Part shown: piece after piece, positions 1 through 10,327 of the stretch
Layout of the letters: every line of letters begins with the position of its first letter
Numbering within the stretch: the first letter of the stretch is position 1
Source: Acheta domesticus
Taxonomy: Eukaryota > Arthropoda > Insecta > Orthoptera > Gryllidae
Direction: 5' to 3'
Assembly: GCA_031308135.1 (NCBI GenBank)
Contig: JAHLJT010002630.1
Location: 97,570,141 to 97,634,140, forward strand
DNA length: 64,000 bases
The notes under the pieces: model-generated
Databases searched by the model: none
What the model was told of the DNA's origin: nothing
The model's input: only the letters and a program-made list of their open reading frames with translations
Position numbers and translations under genes: made by a program

Positions 1-633
1 CAATGCATATACAGGGGACTAAAAAATTCCCATTTTGTCAACCCACAAACAATTTCCAATGTAAAGAAATACGTTATTATGATGTAAGGATACCGACAGA
101 GGTGGCACAGAGCATGTCTTTGTCACTGCAGTGCCTCTGACCATGAGGTCCTAGTGCCCGAGTACTAAGAATGGCAGGATTTTCGACACAAGCTACAGAG
201 CTAGGTCGAGTCAGCGGCCGTCCGGAGAAACATTATTGCGGCTGGCAGCTCTTATCAGTGATTTTCCGATCAACACTAGGTTAATGCAGGAGCAGTATCC
301 CAACAGACGGGCCACGGACCGCGATCATTCCTTCCCCATCCTTGTCCTATCCTCCCCCGTTACTCGCACACCTCACACGTACTTGCACTTCACTACCACA
401 CTTGCCGCGAGACCGATCGGGGATTTAGAGCTGGTCCCGGGTGAGGCGGTGCCCCGCTAGTGGGAGATACCTGCATTGGGAGAAACCCGCAAGCCGACAG
501 GTAGGTCGGCGTGGGAACTCGCCATCCAACAGAGGAAAATCACAGCCACCTCCTGCGCTAAAAAACACGCACTACATTTACGGGAATAATGAGCGTAGCA
601 GTTGACGCACCCGGAATCATTGAGCCATCTAAA
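1..633. other. No recognised feature
   Basis: I see no gene, repeat partner or structural element here. A 74-codon open frame at 236-460 has no recognisable domain. Confidence 0.5.
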
Positions 634-1010
634 GCTAGCAGCGCCCAGAAACCAATCTCAACCAAACCATATCCACAATTTCAGGCTAATTAAATGCTCT
701 ATTCCCGAATTTTAGGCTCCTCTAGATTTCCCAAAATCGTGGGCCCTGCTAGCATTAGACTAAAGCTAGCAGCGGCGCCCATCCAGAATCAGTCTCAAAA
801 TCAATGCAAAAATCTGAAACCCTTCCCAAAATTTAAAAATAATTTTAGGCTCTTACAAAAAAAAATATTCCTGCATTCATATTACAAAAATCAGGGCTGT
901 ACAAACAGAAACAATTAACACTGGTTCTTATGGGCGAATAAACACCTAAATCAAAAAAACCTTAGGAAAAATCTGAAACCCTTCCCAAAAGTTAAGAATA
1001 ATTTTAGGCT
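634..1010. repeat. Local internal duplication
   Basis: Two short segments recur. The one at 634-665 (AGCTAGCAGCG followed by GCCCAGAAACC) returns in altered form at 765-800. The one at 811-852 (AATCTGAAACCCTTCCC, ending TTTTAGGCT) returns at 969-1010. The shifts are about 130 and 158 bp, so this looks like an old imperfect tandem duplication rather than a gene. Confidence 0.55.
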
Positions 1011-1192
1011 TTTTTGGTTGGGACTTTAAGGCTCGTTTGGTTTGGACTGTTCTTTATCAGAAAATCTGTCTTTAGTTTCCAAAATCGGAGAACCGCCAAT
1101 TGCGCTGACACGCGTCACAAGAACCTTAGACTACATACGATGGCTGACATTTCAACTTCTCAGCGAAAAATCGAATACGCTACTAGGTAAAG

Positions 1193-1385
1193 GTTCTCAG
1201 AAATTCTGTTGAGAACATTTGTTGCGTCTCGTAAATATTATTTGAAGCAATTACCAATAAAATCGACGAAATCAGCGAAAATACATTAAAAATTATGGAA
1301 AGGGGGTACAAAATGACTTATTAGTCGAAGTCCACGAAAAATGCCAAAAAAAATTACGTATAAAAATGGGTCATTTCGTTTTCTC
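1193..1385 (+). repeat. Dispersed repeat, partner at 53212-53415
   Basis: The stretch starting CTCAGAAATTCTGT and ending AAAAATGGGTCATTTC matches 53212-53415 in the same orientation, with many substitutions and small indels. It is an old dispersed repeat of unknown class, with no coding capacity seen. Confidence 0.6.
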
Positions 1386-1682
1386 ATAACATAAAAAGAA
1401 TTTCTATATTAAACTCCATTTTTTTATAAACCGAAAAGAAAAAAATGACATTTCATTAAATTCTCCCTAGTGATATCAGTGAAGATGACTGCTCACCGCT
1501 CCCTGTAAATAGCTGTGATCGAGTTGATGCTTTCGTATTCGGGAGTAGGTGAAGTAACTTGAAAGAATAGGAGAGGAGACAAAACATTAAACTTTTTCTG
1601 GACGTCATAGTGGTAAAGAAATTTTATTGATTTATATTAATTTGTAAAAACATTTTTTATATTTAAAAAAAACGTTTCACAT

Positions 1683-2098
1683 GTCCAGGGAACGGATTTC
1701 TATGTAAAAACATATTACTAAAGCTAATATCGATACTAACTTGCATTATCTTTGTTTCACATTGTGCAGAGTTGAAAAATGCTTTTTTCTTGGACATCAT
1801 AATTCAACTCATTGTCAGTTACACTCCAATCGGAATACGTATTTGTTCAATACTTATAATCTCTCTATTAAGCCAGTGTTAAATGTCGTCAAATGTAGCA
1901 CAATCAGCCAGTGTAAAATTAGTAGTTACATTTCAGAATTTAAAGATGAAGGTTTATCAATTGACAATAAAATATTACGTTACTATAGTTATTTTTATCA
2001 TATTTAAACCATATTCAACTCCATATTTTGATAAAAAAATAACCATATACATATTTACAAATTTCATATATTTTTAGTCCATATAAATCCGTTCCCTA
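1683..2098. mobile_element. MITE-like element with CACAT target duplication
   Basis: The ends form an inverted repeat: AGGGAACGGATTT near 1687 faces its reverse complement near 2096. CACAT sits directly outside both ends (1678-1682 and 2099-2103), which fits a 5-bp target duplication. The interior is AT-rich and holds only chance open frames. The superfamily is not assigned and the exact end bases are uncertain. Confidence 0.55.
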
Positions 2099-2103
2099 CA
2101 CAT

Positions 2104-2949
2104 AACTGAAGTTAAAACAGTAAGATTAGCACGCCACTTAGTAAACTTTAACCAGTCAATTAAGTAACATTAGTTACATCAACAATTAAGTAACTTAATT
2201 TGTCTTAATACGAGTAATAATTCAAAGCAAATACATTCAAGAAATTTCCAATTGGTGTTATATATTGCCATTACGCATAAGACAAATTTATTCTACTGTA
2301 TATTGTTAACTACAAAGATGGGACGTAATTTAAAAGTCCATATTTTAAAAAACGTTTTTTATGAAAAGTACACTAATTTATGTTCATGTAAATCGGCGAC
2401 ACAATTTAAAATATCCTCGCCCAACCAAAAAATAACCTGTAATAGTAACTACAAAGCCCTAAGGGCCTACAGATTTTGGAAGTATGGAAAACTTGTATAT
2501 GCGGGCCGCTAAAAAGACATTGTCAAACGAGTCTTAGGCGGCGTATTTTGCATTCGTTTGGAGCGTGGGCCCTCCTTTACTCCTGGAATCCCTGCCGTCG
2601 CTGACAATTCAGCACCATGCGGCGGCAAAGCACTTAAAATGTAAGCTATTGGTCAGCGGCCCGCTGTCAAAACTACGCTTCGGTACACTATTCATCTTTG
2701 GTGTTCCTCTCAGCTTACGGAAGCCACAGATAAAATGATGGAAAATAGGAAAATGCAAAAAGTACTCCTACTATGCAATCACCCTCCCAATTGTTACTTA
2801 AAACTTTAAGGGATCGCACGCATGTATTATTTTTCGAATTATTTTTCGCTATGTTTTCTAGAATTTTATATTACTTCGTTAGGCCAAAAAAAAAAATCAA
2901 CCCAAATAACGACCTCACTACCAATCACCCTTCCACATCCAATGAACTC
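2104..2949. other. No recognised feature
   Basis: AT-rich sequence with a more GC-rich stretch at about 2520-2700. No gene, repeat partner or RNA was recognised. Confidence 0.5.
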
Positions 2950-3165
2950 GTGGTTTCGGTGATGTAACGGTTACCGTATCAGGCCGTTATACACACGTCT
3001 GAGGGTTCAGGTGCGATCGATCTCCTGGATTTTAAGGGTGAAAAAGTCCTTCGTCCGCTCTCCCTCGGAGGAGTAAGCAAAGCCGGCTGTCTCATGTTGT
3101 AGATTTACTGCAAATAAAAGATCCTGAAGCCTAAAAGAAGCCTCAGAGCAAAATTTAAATCGCTT
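2950..3165 (+). mobile_element. tRNA-derived SINE, copy 1
   Basis: A tRNA-like head has a degenerate A box (GGTGATGTAACGGTTACCG) and a B box (GAGGGTTCAGG) with roughly tRNA spacing. The body contains TTTTAAGGGTGAAAAAGTCC, then CCTCGGAGG and GCCGGCTG. The same body motifs in the same order occur on the minus strand at 4112-4308, so this is a repeat family and not a single tRNA pseudogene. It has no coding capacity. Pol III transcription from the internal boxes would be expected of the family. Confidence 0.65.
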
Positions 3166-3500
3166 ATTTCGTCGTCCGAGTGATACTTTCTTTCTCTGCC
3201 TGATGGCGAAATAAGCGTAGGAATTTGTGTGGTGAGGCGGAAGAGCAAGCCTGATAGCATGAGCCTCGTCACGGAAAATACGGCACCATTGAATTGAATG
3301 ACCCTTTCGAATGAATGAAATAAGGCACATTTGAACGTTTCCTTAATATTTGGGGGAAAAATCTTCCGGGGCTACTCCTTTTACCAATTGGCAAGTTGTG
3401 CAATTCCCGAAGTACTTTTTTTACATACCATCTCCACTGGTGTTTTTGTTTCGTTTGCTCCGAAGAATTCTGAGGGATTGGCCTATTTTCGATAACGTAC
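3166..3500. other. No recognised feature
   Basis: Non-coding as far as can be seen. The minus-strand open frame at 3007-3330 overlaps the SINE and is probably chance. Confidence 0.45.
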
Positions 3501-3731
3501 TATACTTCGGTTTTCTTTCTTGGCGCGTGGGGGAGTATCGTCAAAATGGAATATCTCACGGTATTTCGCGTCGTTCTCGGTTGAGACGCTAGGATTCGCA
3601 TGATCGCGACTGTATCGAGCAGTGCGATCATGCGACTCCTAGCGGCACACCCGAGAACGACGCAAAATACCGAGAGATATTCCATCTTGATGAGACACCC
3701 CCACGTCCCAAAAGAGTAAAACCGAAGTATA
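3501..3731. mobile_element. Foldback MITE, copy 1 (complete)
   Basis: Arms of about 80 bp (3501-3580 and 3651-3731) are imperfect reverse complements, starting TATACTTCGG and ending CCGAAGTATA. The central 70 bp contain a second, nearly perfect 12-bp inverted repeat around CGCATGATCGC. The TA at each outer end is compatible with a Tc1/mariner-type TA target duplication, but that class assignment is inference. Related partial copies lie at 49344-49512, 51001-51255 and 55823-56044. Confidence 0.75.
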
Positions 3732-4111
3732 CTAATTTAACTCCCTTTTCGGCAGGTATACAGCGCTGTGATTTGGCTGGCTTCATGGGCGGTGCTCCAC
3801 GTCAGTGCACCTTTGAAGGCCGGTATACACGGTATAGTTTTCGTGTAGATTCTCATACAGTTTCGATATAGAAACGTCAAAATCTCAAACTGAACGTAGA
3901 CTCGCGCATACACGGTGTAGACCAGACTTCACGCTTTCTGCCTCCACATCCACATTCATCCACAACCACATCTTTTGCGAAGCAATCTCACAAATTAACC
4001 CGCAGGCTCCTAACGCAACTGCGAAACTGCGGTTCGCAATTACAAGCTTTAGTCGGGTTCTGGTTTCATGGCGAGCCATCAGGCCGGCTCTTCCACGTCT
4101 GACCACGAACA
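3732..4111. other. No recognised feature
   Basis: The minus-strand open frame at 3885-4112 (75 codons) has no recognisable motif. Confidence 0.45.
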
Positions 4112-4308
4112 TTTAGATTTAGATTTACCTCAGAGGCTTCTTATGGGGTTGAGGCTCTTTCACATGCAGTAAATGTACTCTACTACATAGGTCAGCCGGT
4201 TTTACTTCCCTTCCGAAGGAAGGAGTGCGAAGGACTTATTCGCCCTTAAAAACCCACGGTTCCGATGGTTGAACCCACTATCTTGGGTACAGCAGCCCGA
4301 TACGCTAA
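4112..4308 (-). mobile_element. tRNA-derived SINE, copy 2 (body and part of head)
   Basis: Read on the minus strand this has TTAGCGTATCGGGCTGC, the B-box-like GTGGGTTCAACC, then TTTTTAAGGGCGAATAAGTC, CCTTCGGAAGG and ACCGGCTG. It matches copy 1 at 2950-3165 in motif order. The tRNA-like head is interrupted at 4308 by a 567-bp MITE and resumes at 4876-4902 (minus strand: AGCGATTTGGTGGTACAAC). The insertion therefore post-dates the SINE. Confidence 0.7.
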
Positions 4309-4875
4309 GGGGACGTCCATCAATTACGTAACGCAAATTTTGAGTATTTTGAATCCCCTCTCTCCCCTCCGTAACATGCGCTTGAACCTTCTAAATAATT
4401 ACGTAACGTTTGAGACAACACCCCGCCTCGGGAAAGCAAGAAGTGGGTGCAAGTTGTGAGTGAAGGAAGGACACGTAAGCGAGAAAATTTTTGATCAAGC
4501 CATGACTCATCACACGTCATCATGGGAGAGTCTAGTGCTCCAATTTAAATAGATTTTAGAATATACCACATATCAGTTTTGAATATTTTCTTCGCAGATT
4601 CAATAAAAAATTGGTAAAAAAATATCTCCATTTGTGACAATTTACATCTTATAAGTTTAATTTACTTTTGTTTTGAAAGTAATTACTTAATATTTTAATG
4701 TTTTGGTACAAGTCTCAAAAAAGGAAGTATTTCAGCAAATATGAAAAATGTAAAAAAAAAAAACAAAAAAACAATGTTACGTAACAATAAACCGATACCC
4801 CTGTACCTATTTAACGTAACGTAATGCTGCCTCGAACCCTCCCTCTTTAGCGTTACGAAATTTATGGACGGCCCC
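4309..4875. mobile_element. Harbinger-like MITE with TAA target duplication
   Basis: Terminal inverted repeats start GGGGACGTCCAT (4309) and, on the other strand, GGGGCCGTCCAT (4875); 23 of the first 26 bases agree. TAA flanks both ends (4306-4308 and 4876-4878). Removing the element and one TAA restores a continuous SINE head, so the boundaries are well supported. A 3-bp TWA duplication is typical of PIF/Harbinger; the class call is inference because no transposase is present. Confidence 0.75.
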
Positions 4876-4902
4876 TAACCGTTGTACCACCAAATCGCTT
4901 AA
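4876..4902 (-). mobile_element. tRNA-derived SINE, copy 2 (rest of head)
   Basis: This is the 5' end of the SINE whose body is at 4112-4308. It continues that sequence once the MITE and one TAA are removed. Confidence 0.6.
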
Positions 4903-5246
4903 AAGAAGGGAAGGGGAAGGGAAGGGAAGGGGAAGGGGAAGAGGAAGGGAAGGGGAAGGGAAGGGAAGGGGAAGGGAAGGGGAAGGGGAGGGGAAGAGGA
5001 AGGAAAGGGGAAGGGAAGGGGAGGGGAAGGGGAGGGGATGGGAAGGGGAGGGAAGGGGAAGGTAAGGGGAGGGGAAGGGAAGGGGAGGGGAAGGGGAGGG
5101 GAATGGAAGGGGAAGGAAAGGGGAAGGAAAGGGGAAGGGGAGGGGAAGGGAAGGGGAAGGAAAGGAGAAGGAAAGGGGAAGGGGAGGGGAAGGGGAGTGG
5201 AAGGGGAGGGGAGGGGAAGGGGAGGGGAAGGGGAAGGGGAGGGGAG
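4903..5246. repeat. GGGAAG-type purine tract
   Basis: About 340 bases are almost entirely purine on the plus strand, built from irregular AAGGG, AAGGGG and GAGGGG units. The open frame through it (5038-5289) is only the translation of the repeat. Mirror-symmetric polypurine of this kind can form triplex (H-DNA) or G-quadruplex structures in principle. Confidence 0.9.
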
Positions 5247-6535
5247 TAAGCGCGAGCAGACGCGCGCGGATAACTGTCTCTGTCTCTAGTTCACCCGGGC
5301 GAAAGATACAAAGTAGCGCTTATACGAAACTCCTGTGAGCCTTGCTGTAACTACTCCTGAGGGGGAAAAAAATTGGCGTCGAATTTGGGAATACGGAGAA
5401 GCGTGAGTATTACAATACCAAGTTTCAAAAGCGTCTAATCGGACATTTGTTCATGACTTATCCATCCCGATTTTTGGGCGTAAAATTGCATATAACTCCA
5501 CGCCTCCCACACCAGACTTCACAATCTTCGGAGCAGAAATGATAAACCTTATTTCTGTGTATAATGCGCAAAGTTCCAGCTCAAAAGAACCTTAAACACT
5601 GTTTTCACGACCGAAAATAGTACTGAGTTGTTACAATACACTCAAAATTCATGTTACGCAGTACTTATCCACTCAACACTCGGGTATATCTACTTCCAAG
5701 GTTGAATGCTCAAATCCATTTAGAAGTTCACGAGAGGAAGGCAATTGGTATTCGGAATAATTTGATATTTTTAATAAGAAAAAACAATGGAAATGTGTTA
5801 GGTTGAAATATAAGTATATGTTTAATATTAAAACTCTTTTGAAATAGGATGGAGTCAACGTGTGGTCATTGTCTTGAATAAATCGAGTGAATCTCACAAA
5901 ACAAGTTGAAAAGGGGGAACACGTCTTCCCCTCTCCCACTTTCAAAGCTTCGTTCCCGTAAACAGGCACACAAATTCTCCCAGCGTTGACAAGCACGGCT
6001 TGATTTCTGGCAGAACAAGCCGGAACTGCGTTCCGGTACCTCCCGAGCAAAGTGATCAAGACAAACAAAAATCAATAAGCAAACACTTGGCGACTTTGTT
6101 TTTTATGATCATCCAATTTTCGTAAAGACAAAATTAAATACTTTGTCACTTAACTGTCTGTATCAAAATAAGAAAGTTATATGAGTTAATAACTCATAAA
6201 AGTATCACAATACAGTTTACATTAATTTAATATACTATTATTGTTACTTTTGTTATTGTATTATTTTATTTTTATACTGCAAGTTTATCATTATGTCGTA
6301 TTTTTATTATTAATATTAACATCTATGAACAATTATTACATTATAATATGAATGTATAGATATTTTTATTAAACTTTTAATTAATTTGCCATGCGTTCTG
6401 GAATCTTTATTTATAGAAATCAAGCGCTGTTGTCAAGTATCCTCTCACCCGAAGCAGGAATCAATACCCCTGCGAGATTGAAGATGCCTATGTTCGAAGT
6501 AATCTGACAATACAAGGTATTAAATCACCGATCCC
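5247..6535. other. No clear feature; a 131-codon minus-strand frame
   Basis: The longest open frame is 5673-6068 on the minus strand. Its middle part is varied in composition, but I recognise no domain and a second overlapping frame is also open. It may be a decayed transposon remnant. The rest is AT-rich with nothing recognised. Confidence 0.35.
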
Positions 6536-6690
6536 CAGTAGCCGAGATCGCTAAAGCAGTAGGCTAAAGTCGTAGCGATCTCGGACCCAAGGATCGCGGG
6601 TTCGAGTCCCGCCTCGGGCATGGTTATACTTATGTTCACCCTCTTTCACCTCCTGTCATCACCATATCATGTCATCTTCACAGTTACATA
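6536..6690 (+). mobile_element. tRNA-derived SINE cut by the gap
   Basis: TAGCCGAGATCGC resembles a Ser/Leu-type A box and GGGTTCGAGTCCC is a canonical B box with a perfect T stem (GCGGG/CCCGC). The 3' acceptor strand CTCGGGC pairs with only about 5 of 7 bases upstream, so this is not an intact tRNA. It continues with CATGG and a pyrimidine-rich body up to the gap, as orthopteroid tRNA-derived SINEs do (from memory). Confidence 0.55.
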
Positions 6691-6790
6691 NNNNNNNNNN
6701 NNNNNNNNNNNNNNNNNNNNNNNNNNNNNNNNNNNNNNNNNNNNNNNNNNNNNNNNNNNNNNNNNNNNNNNNNNNNNNNNNNNNNNNNNN
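6691..6790. other. Assembly gap (100 N)
   Basis: Exactly 100 unknown bases, the usual placeholder for a gap of unknown size. The open frame crossing it is an artefact. A repeat starts on its right side, which may be why assembly broke here. Confidence 0.98.
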
Positions 6791-7828
6791 AGATTAAACT
6801 TGTAATGCAGAAATTGAGTTTTTTTTTCTCTTTTCCACATTACTTGGTCCCTTCACAAACTTTGAATATTCACAAAGCTTCAGGAAATGATTCTATTTCA
6901 AACAAAATTATCAAATTGAATTTAGAAATTACTAAATTATTTCTTTGCATTCTTTCTCTTAACACAAATTTATTTTAAAAATAACTATATACTTAACAAA
7001 TTTCCAATTTTATTCCGCATATTTTTTCAAATCTAAATGATAATTATCATAATTGAATTCTGGTATCTCCAGAAAAATATGTATACAAAGCATTCAACAC
7101 CCTGGATAATTATGTACAATTGAACAAGATGTAAACACAGATAAAAAAAGAAATTTAATTGTCACCAAATAACATAGCATATCGATCATAAACATTAAAT
7201 ATTAGTGACTCCCATGTCAAAGTTCAGAAGGCCATAATTGCATATCTGAAACAAGAAATAATGTAATATACGTTTCACTCACATGTTAACTCATTAAAAG
7301 CATATTCACTTAATTCACTAAGCAACCGTATTTCATCTGAACAGAAAAACTGAAGCATTGACAGGAACAACTGACAATAATATGAGTAATGTTGAAATAA
7401 ATTAATTTTAAATTAAATTAACTTGTACTCTTCATTAGATTTTTCTTTGTTGCTTTGAGGCAAGACTTTTTATTTTTGGGCACATCTGCAATATTGAAGT
7501 ACATGCTTAGAGAGCTTAATGATATGTTTAATAGTGATATGATAATGATATGACAATGAGAACTTAATGCATATAGAACTTAATATGTACATATTTGTCG
7601 TAAGTGTACCAATATCACAGTAAACCTTATTGCTCATTCACTTATTTCACTTTGCATGTTCACTTTGTTTGCACTTCATATGTTATTGAACCAAACAAAA
7701 TAAAGTTCTGTTAGGAACGACTGACTGAAAAATGAGAGAATTTTTTAATTCAAAAAATTGTCTTAAATTCCCAATCCAGTAATTTCGGCACTCACATTCT
7801 AAAAATCACTGGGGACCAACATGTACTT
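6791..7828 (+). repeat. 1.04-kb dispersed repeat, copy 1
   Basis: Matches 34607-35641 in the same orientation from AGATTAAA (at the gap edge) to GGGGACCAA and GTACTT, with scattered substitutions and short indels. No open frame of note occurs in either copy. The left boundary is hidden by the gap; the right ends are shared. Confidence 0.85.
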
Positions 7829-8150
7829 TTAATATGATTGTGGGTAGCTGCTACAAGGTGTCAAGTGTTTAAGGTTAAGTTTCTGCAATATCAACAATTC
7901 TGCATAACCTTCTTCCATTTAATTTTTCCACATTTCTGACGTGACATGGTAACAGATTTTTGTAATTCCTTTTCTTTTCATATATTACTAAAAAATAGCC
8001 ACCGTTGTCTGATGTCTCTGTAATATAGTAAGAAAAAATAACTATGACAACACACATGTTATCATGGTCTAATTCTTATTACATGCAATAAGAATTCAAT
8101 AATATAGTGACATTAATAGCTTACGTCTCACAATTTTCGCTACTTTTGCT
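7829..8150. other. No recognised feature
   Basis: AT-rich spacer between two dispersed repeats. The short minus-strand frame at 7875-8057 has no recognisable content. Confidence 0.45.
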
Positions 8151-8650
8151 AAGACGCTGCTGTCAGGAAGTTTTCTTTTCCAGAAGTTTTTCCTTTCAGA
8201 AGAATTTTATCCACTCGTTAAGACCCACATTTTCTGCGTAACTGGAGAGTTGTTTCTCGTATACAAGACACTGATGATAATGCCACGCAAAATATACAAT
8301 ATAAGTTCCCCTCGGAAACAAATCGCGCATTGGAAACGCAATGTAATAGCTTTTAAATAAGAAAACGTCGAGCTCGCTCGCGTATGCTCTCAATGCAATT
8401 TTTTGCCGCTAGACGAAGAGTTGGCACAAACTTAAATTGTACGCACGCATGCCAGTCACCAGTCAAGGAAAAGTCCATGACTGCAATGCTTCCATTACGT
8501 GGGGTATTTAAGTTAAGGTTGGCACCCACTTCCTCCAACTTATATTCTAATCAAAAGTCCCTAAGCCAATGTAGTAAGTATGGCGGGTGATTTCCGGGAG
8601 GTTGGTATTTTTTTGTGTTTCGGGTCATATCTTACGTGAAATAAACCTTA
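8151..8650 (+). repeat. 0.5-kb dispersed repeat, copy 1
   Basis: Matches 48100-48597 in the same orientation, from AAGACGCTGCTGTCAGGAAG to ACGTGAAATAAACCTTA. Both ends are sharp in both copies, so the unit is about 500 bp. I see no terminal inverted repeat and no coding frame in common. It may be a non-autonomous element of unknown class. Confidence 0.8.
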
Positions 8651-10050
8651 GCGAACCGCAGGAGAAAGGAACTATGTGGCGAGGCGGGCAATTTGAACTC
8701 TCATTTCAGTTACCACTGCCCCACTTTCAATATCAATTGAATGTTTTATTTTTTCTAAAAGTTTACAAATAATTATAGGAAATGAATGGGATATTACATA
8801 AATAAAGGATATAAAATTAAAACAATTTTTACAGAATTTAAAACATATATTAGACATTAATTTACATCTTTACATAGACAAAAAGTGCAGTGATAAATAC
8901 AACTAATAACTAATTTGTATAATATAAGGTTACTCATTTGAAATTAAAAGTGGGACCATGCCAAACTTGCGGAAAAAAAGAAAGAATTCAACCTACATGA
9001 GAACTGCACCACATTCTTAAACGTCCTTTAGAACAAGAAAATTTCAACAAGATTGTTGGCGCCATATGTTGAAAATTTTGAAAACGTCCTAAAGGCTTCA
9101 TGTAAAGTACCCCCCAAAATTAAAATATCGGTTTGAAATGCAAGGGACCTCAACATCAGGCAGATCGATCTGGGAATATCAGTTTCGGAGAAAATATGCT
9201 GAACAGTTTATTCGTACCGTTGTCAACAGACAGACGCACGGACAAACGTTTTGCCGTCAATCAATTTTTTGGTGTCAAGAACCTATAAAACAAATTCTGG
9301 CAACACCACGTGTTAGAGGATTTTTTCTAAGTTTAGCAACTAAATTGATCTTTTTTTCATTAACAGGGCCATGTAATAAACGATTTTGTGCCGAAAACTT
9401 GCCGTTTTTTTCGCGCAGCATTACACAACATTCCCTTCGTAAGTTCCTTCTCACATGCGAGAAAGTAATTAAAATCACCATTATCAACAATTTTGCTAAA
9501 CCTTTTTTAGCCAACACTATATTTAATTTTAAATGCATTAATAGTACCATCAAAGACAGACACTATTCTTTTAATACAATTAAGTAGCCTAAGAGACGGA
9601 AAACACAATCCACAAAGGTGACCAACTCTTGGACAATGAAAAGGAGGATGAAAAAATGAAAAAAATACAACGTAAATAAGTGAAACATTTTGTTAATTCA
9701 AACAAAAATACACTAATTAGACTTACATCTCTTTTAATTATTTAATTAACCTATTTTTCCATTGAATGAATATTTGTCATTGAACCTATTTTCCATTGCA
9801 AGAATATTTTTGTCAATATATCATTTTCCAAAAATATATTGAAAATTTCGTAGCAATAAATATCCTTCATATTGGATTTTACTGTTACGTGCTGCAGCTA
9901 GAATTAAATGAAGTAATTTACTAAATATTACGATAGGATTTATCATCTTTTTCTGTATGTAATACAAGTTTTTTTGTCGAAAAATCGTTGTATTTTGTCG
10001 TACCATTACATAACTTTTTATACATGGAAACTGTTCCATAATTTTAATAC
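8651..10050. other. No recognised gene
   Basis: AT-rich. The 149-codon plus-strand frame at 9138-9587 has no motif I know. About 30 bp at 9407-9436 (TTTTTTTCGCGCAGC and flanks) recur at about 27147-27175, hinting at a short shared repeat. Confidence 0.4.
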
Positions 10051-10084
10051 GAATAATAATAATATTAATAATTATACTAATTAA

Positions 10085-10121
<37 letters not shown>
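10085..10121. repeat. (AAT)n microsatellite
   Basis: An uninterrupted AAT run of about 12 units, preceded by a shorter imperfect run at 10052-10064. The 3' end of a LINE follows directly. Confidence 0.95.
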
Positions 10122-10123
<2 letters not shown>

Positions 10124-10279
10124 GTGCAAGAAATAGCTTTATTTGGAACAGCCCACATTTTGCGCAAAGTATTGTAGAGGCACCGACAGTCCCTAGATCT
10201 GCTCCTTAGGTAGCTGGTTGCAACCTGGAGTAGATTTTATATTCAGCCGACACATAACATCTTAAGTCGTGATTTAGAG

Positions 10280-10281
<2 letters not shown>
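10124..10281 (+). mobile_element. 3' end of a Dong/R4-type LINE
   Basis: GTG at 10124 opens a 17-residue peptide, VQEIALFGTAHILRKVL, ending at TAG 10175-10177. It resembles the C-terminal tail of LINEs in the group with a restriction-like endonuclease (from memory). About 100 bp of 3' UTR follow and then (AAT)n at 10281. The fragment is bracketed by AAT tracts on both sides, as expected for a 5'-truncated element inserted in such a repeat. Confidence 0.5.

Positions 10282-10325
<44 letters not shown>
10281..10325. repeat. (AAT)n microsatellite
   Basis: About 14 AAT units between the 3' UTR of one LINE fragment and the reverse-transcriptase fragment of the next. It is either the tail of the first or the target of the second. 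Confidence 0.95.
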
Positions 10326-10327
10326 TG

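Noticed and set aside
5038..5289. Gly/Lys/Glu-rich protein
   Set aside because: It is only the translation of a purine simple repeat.
5673..6068. 131-codon minus-strand open frame
   Set aside because: No recognised domain; AT-rich tail; overlapping alternative frame. Possibly a repeat fragment, but not supportable as a gene.
6536..6620. Functional tRNA gene
   Set aside because: The T arm and B box are perfect, but the acceptor stem has at least two mismatches, the anticodon arm does not fold convincingly, and a SINE-like body follows.
6620..6805. Open frame across the gap
   Set aside because: Half of it is unknown bases.
8651..8730. Minus-strand tRNA-derived SINE fragment
   Set aside because: A B-box-like GAGTTCAAATTGCC is present, but there is no clear A box and no match to the two SINE families in the window.
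9138..9587. 149-codon open frame
   Set aside because: No domain, no splice context, and an equally long chance frame is open on the other strand.
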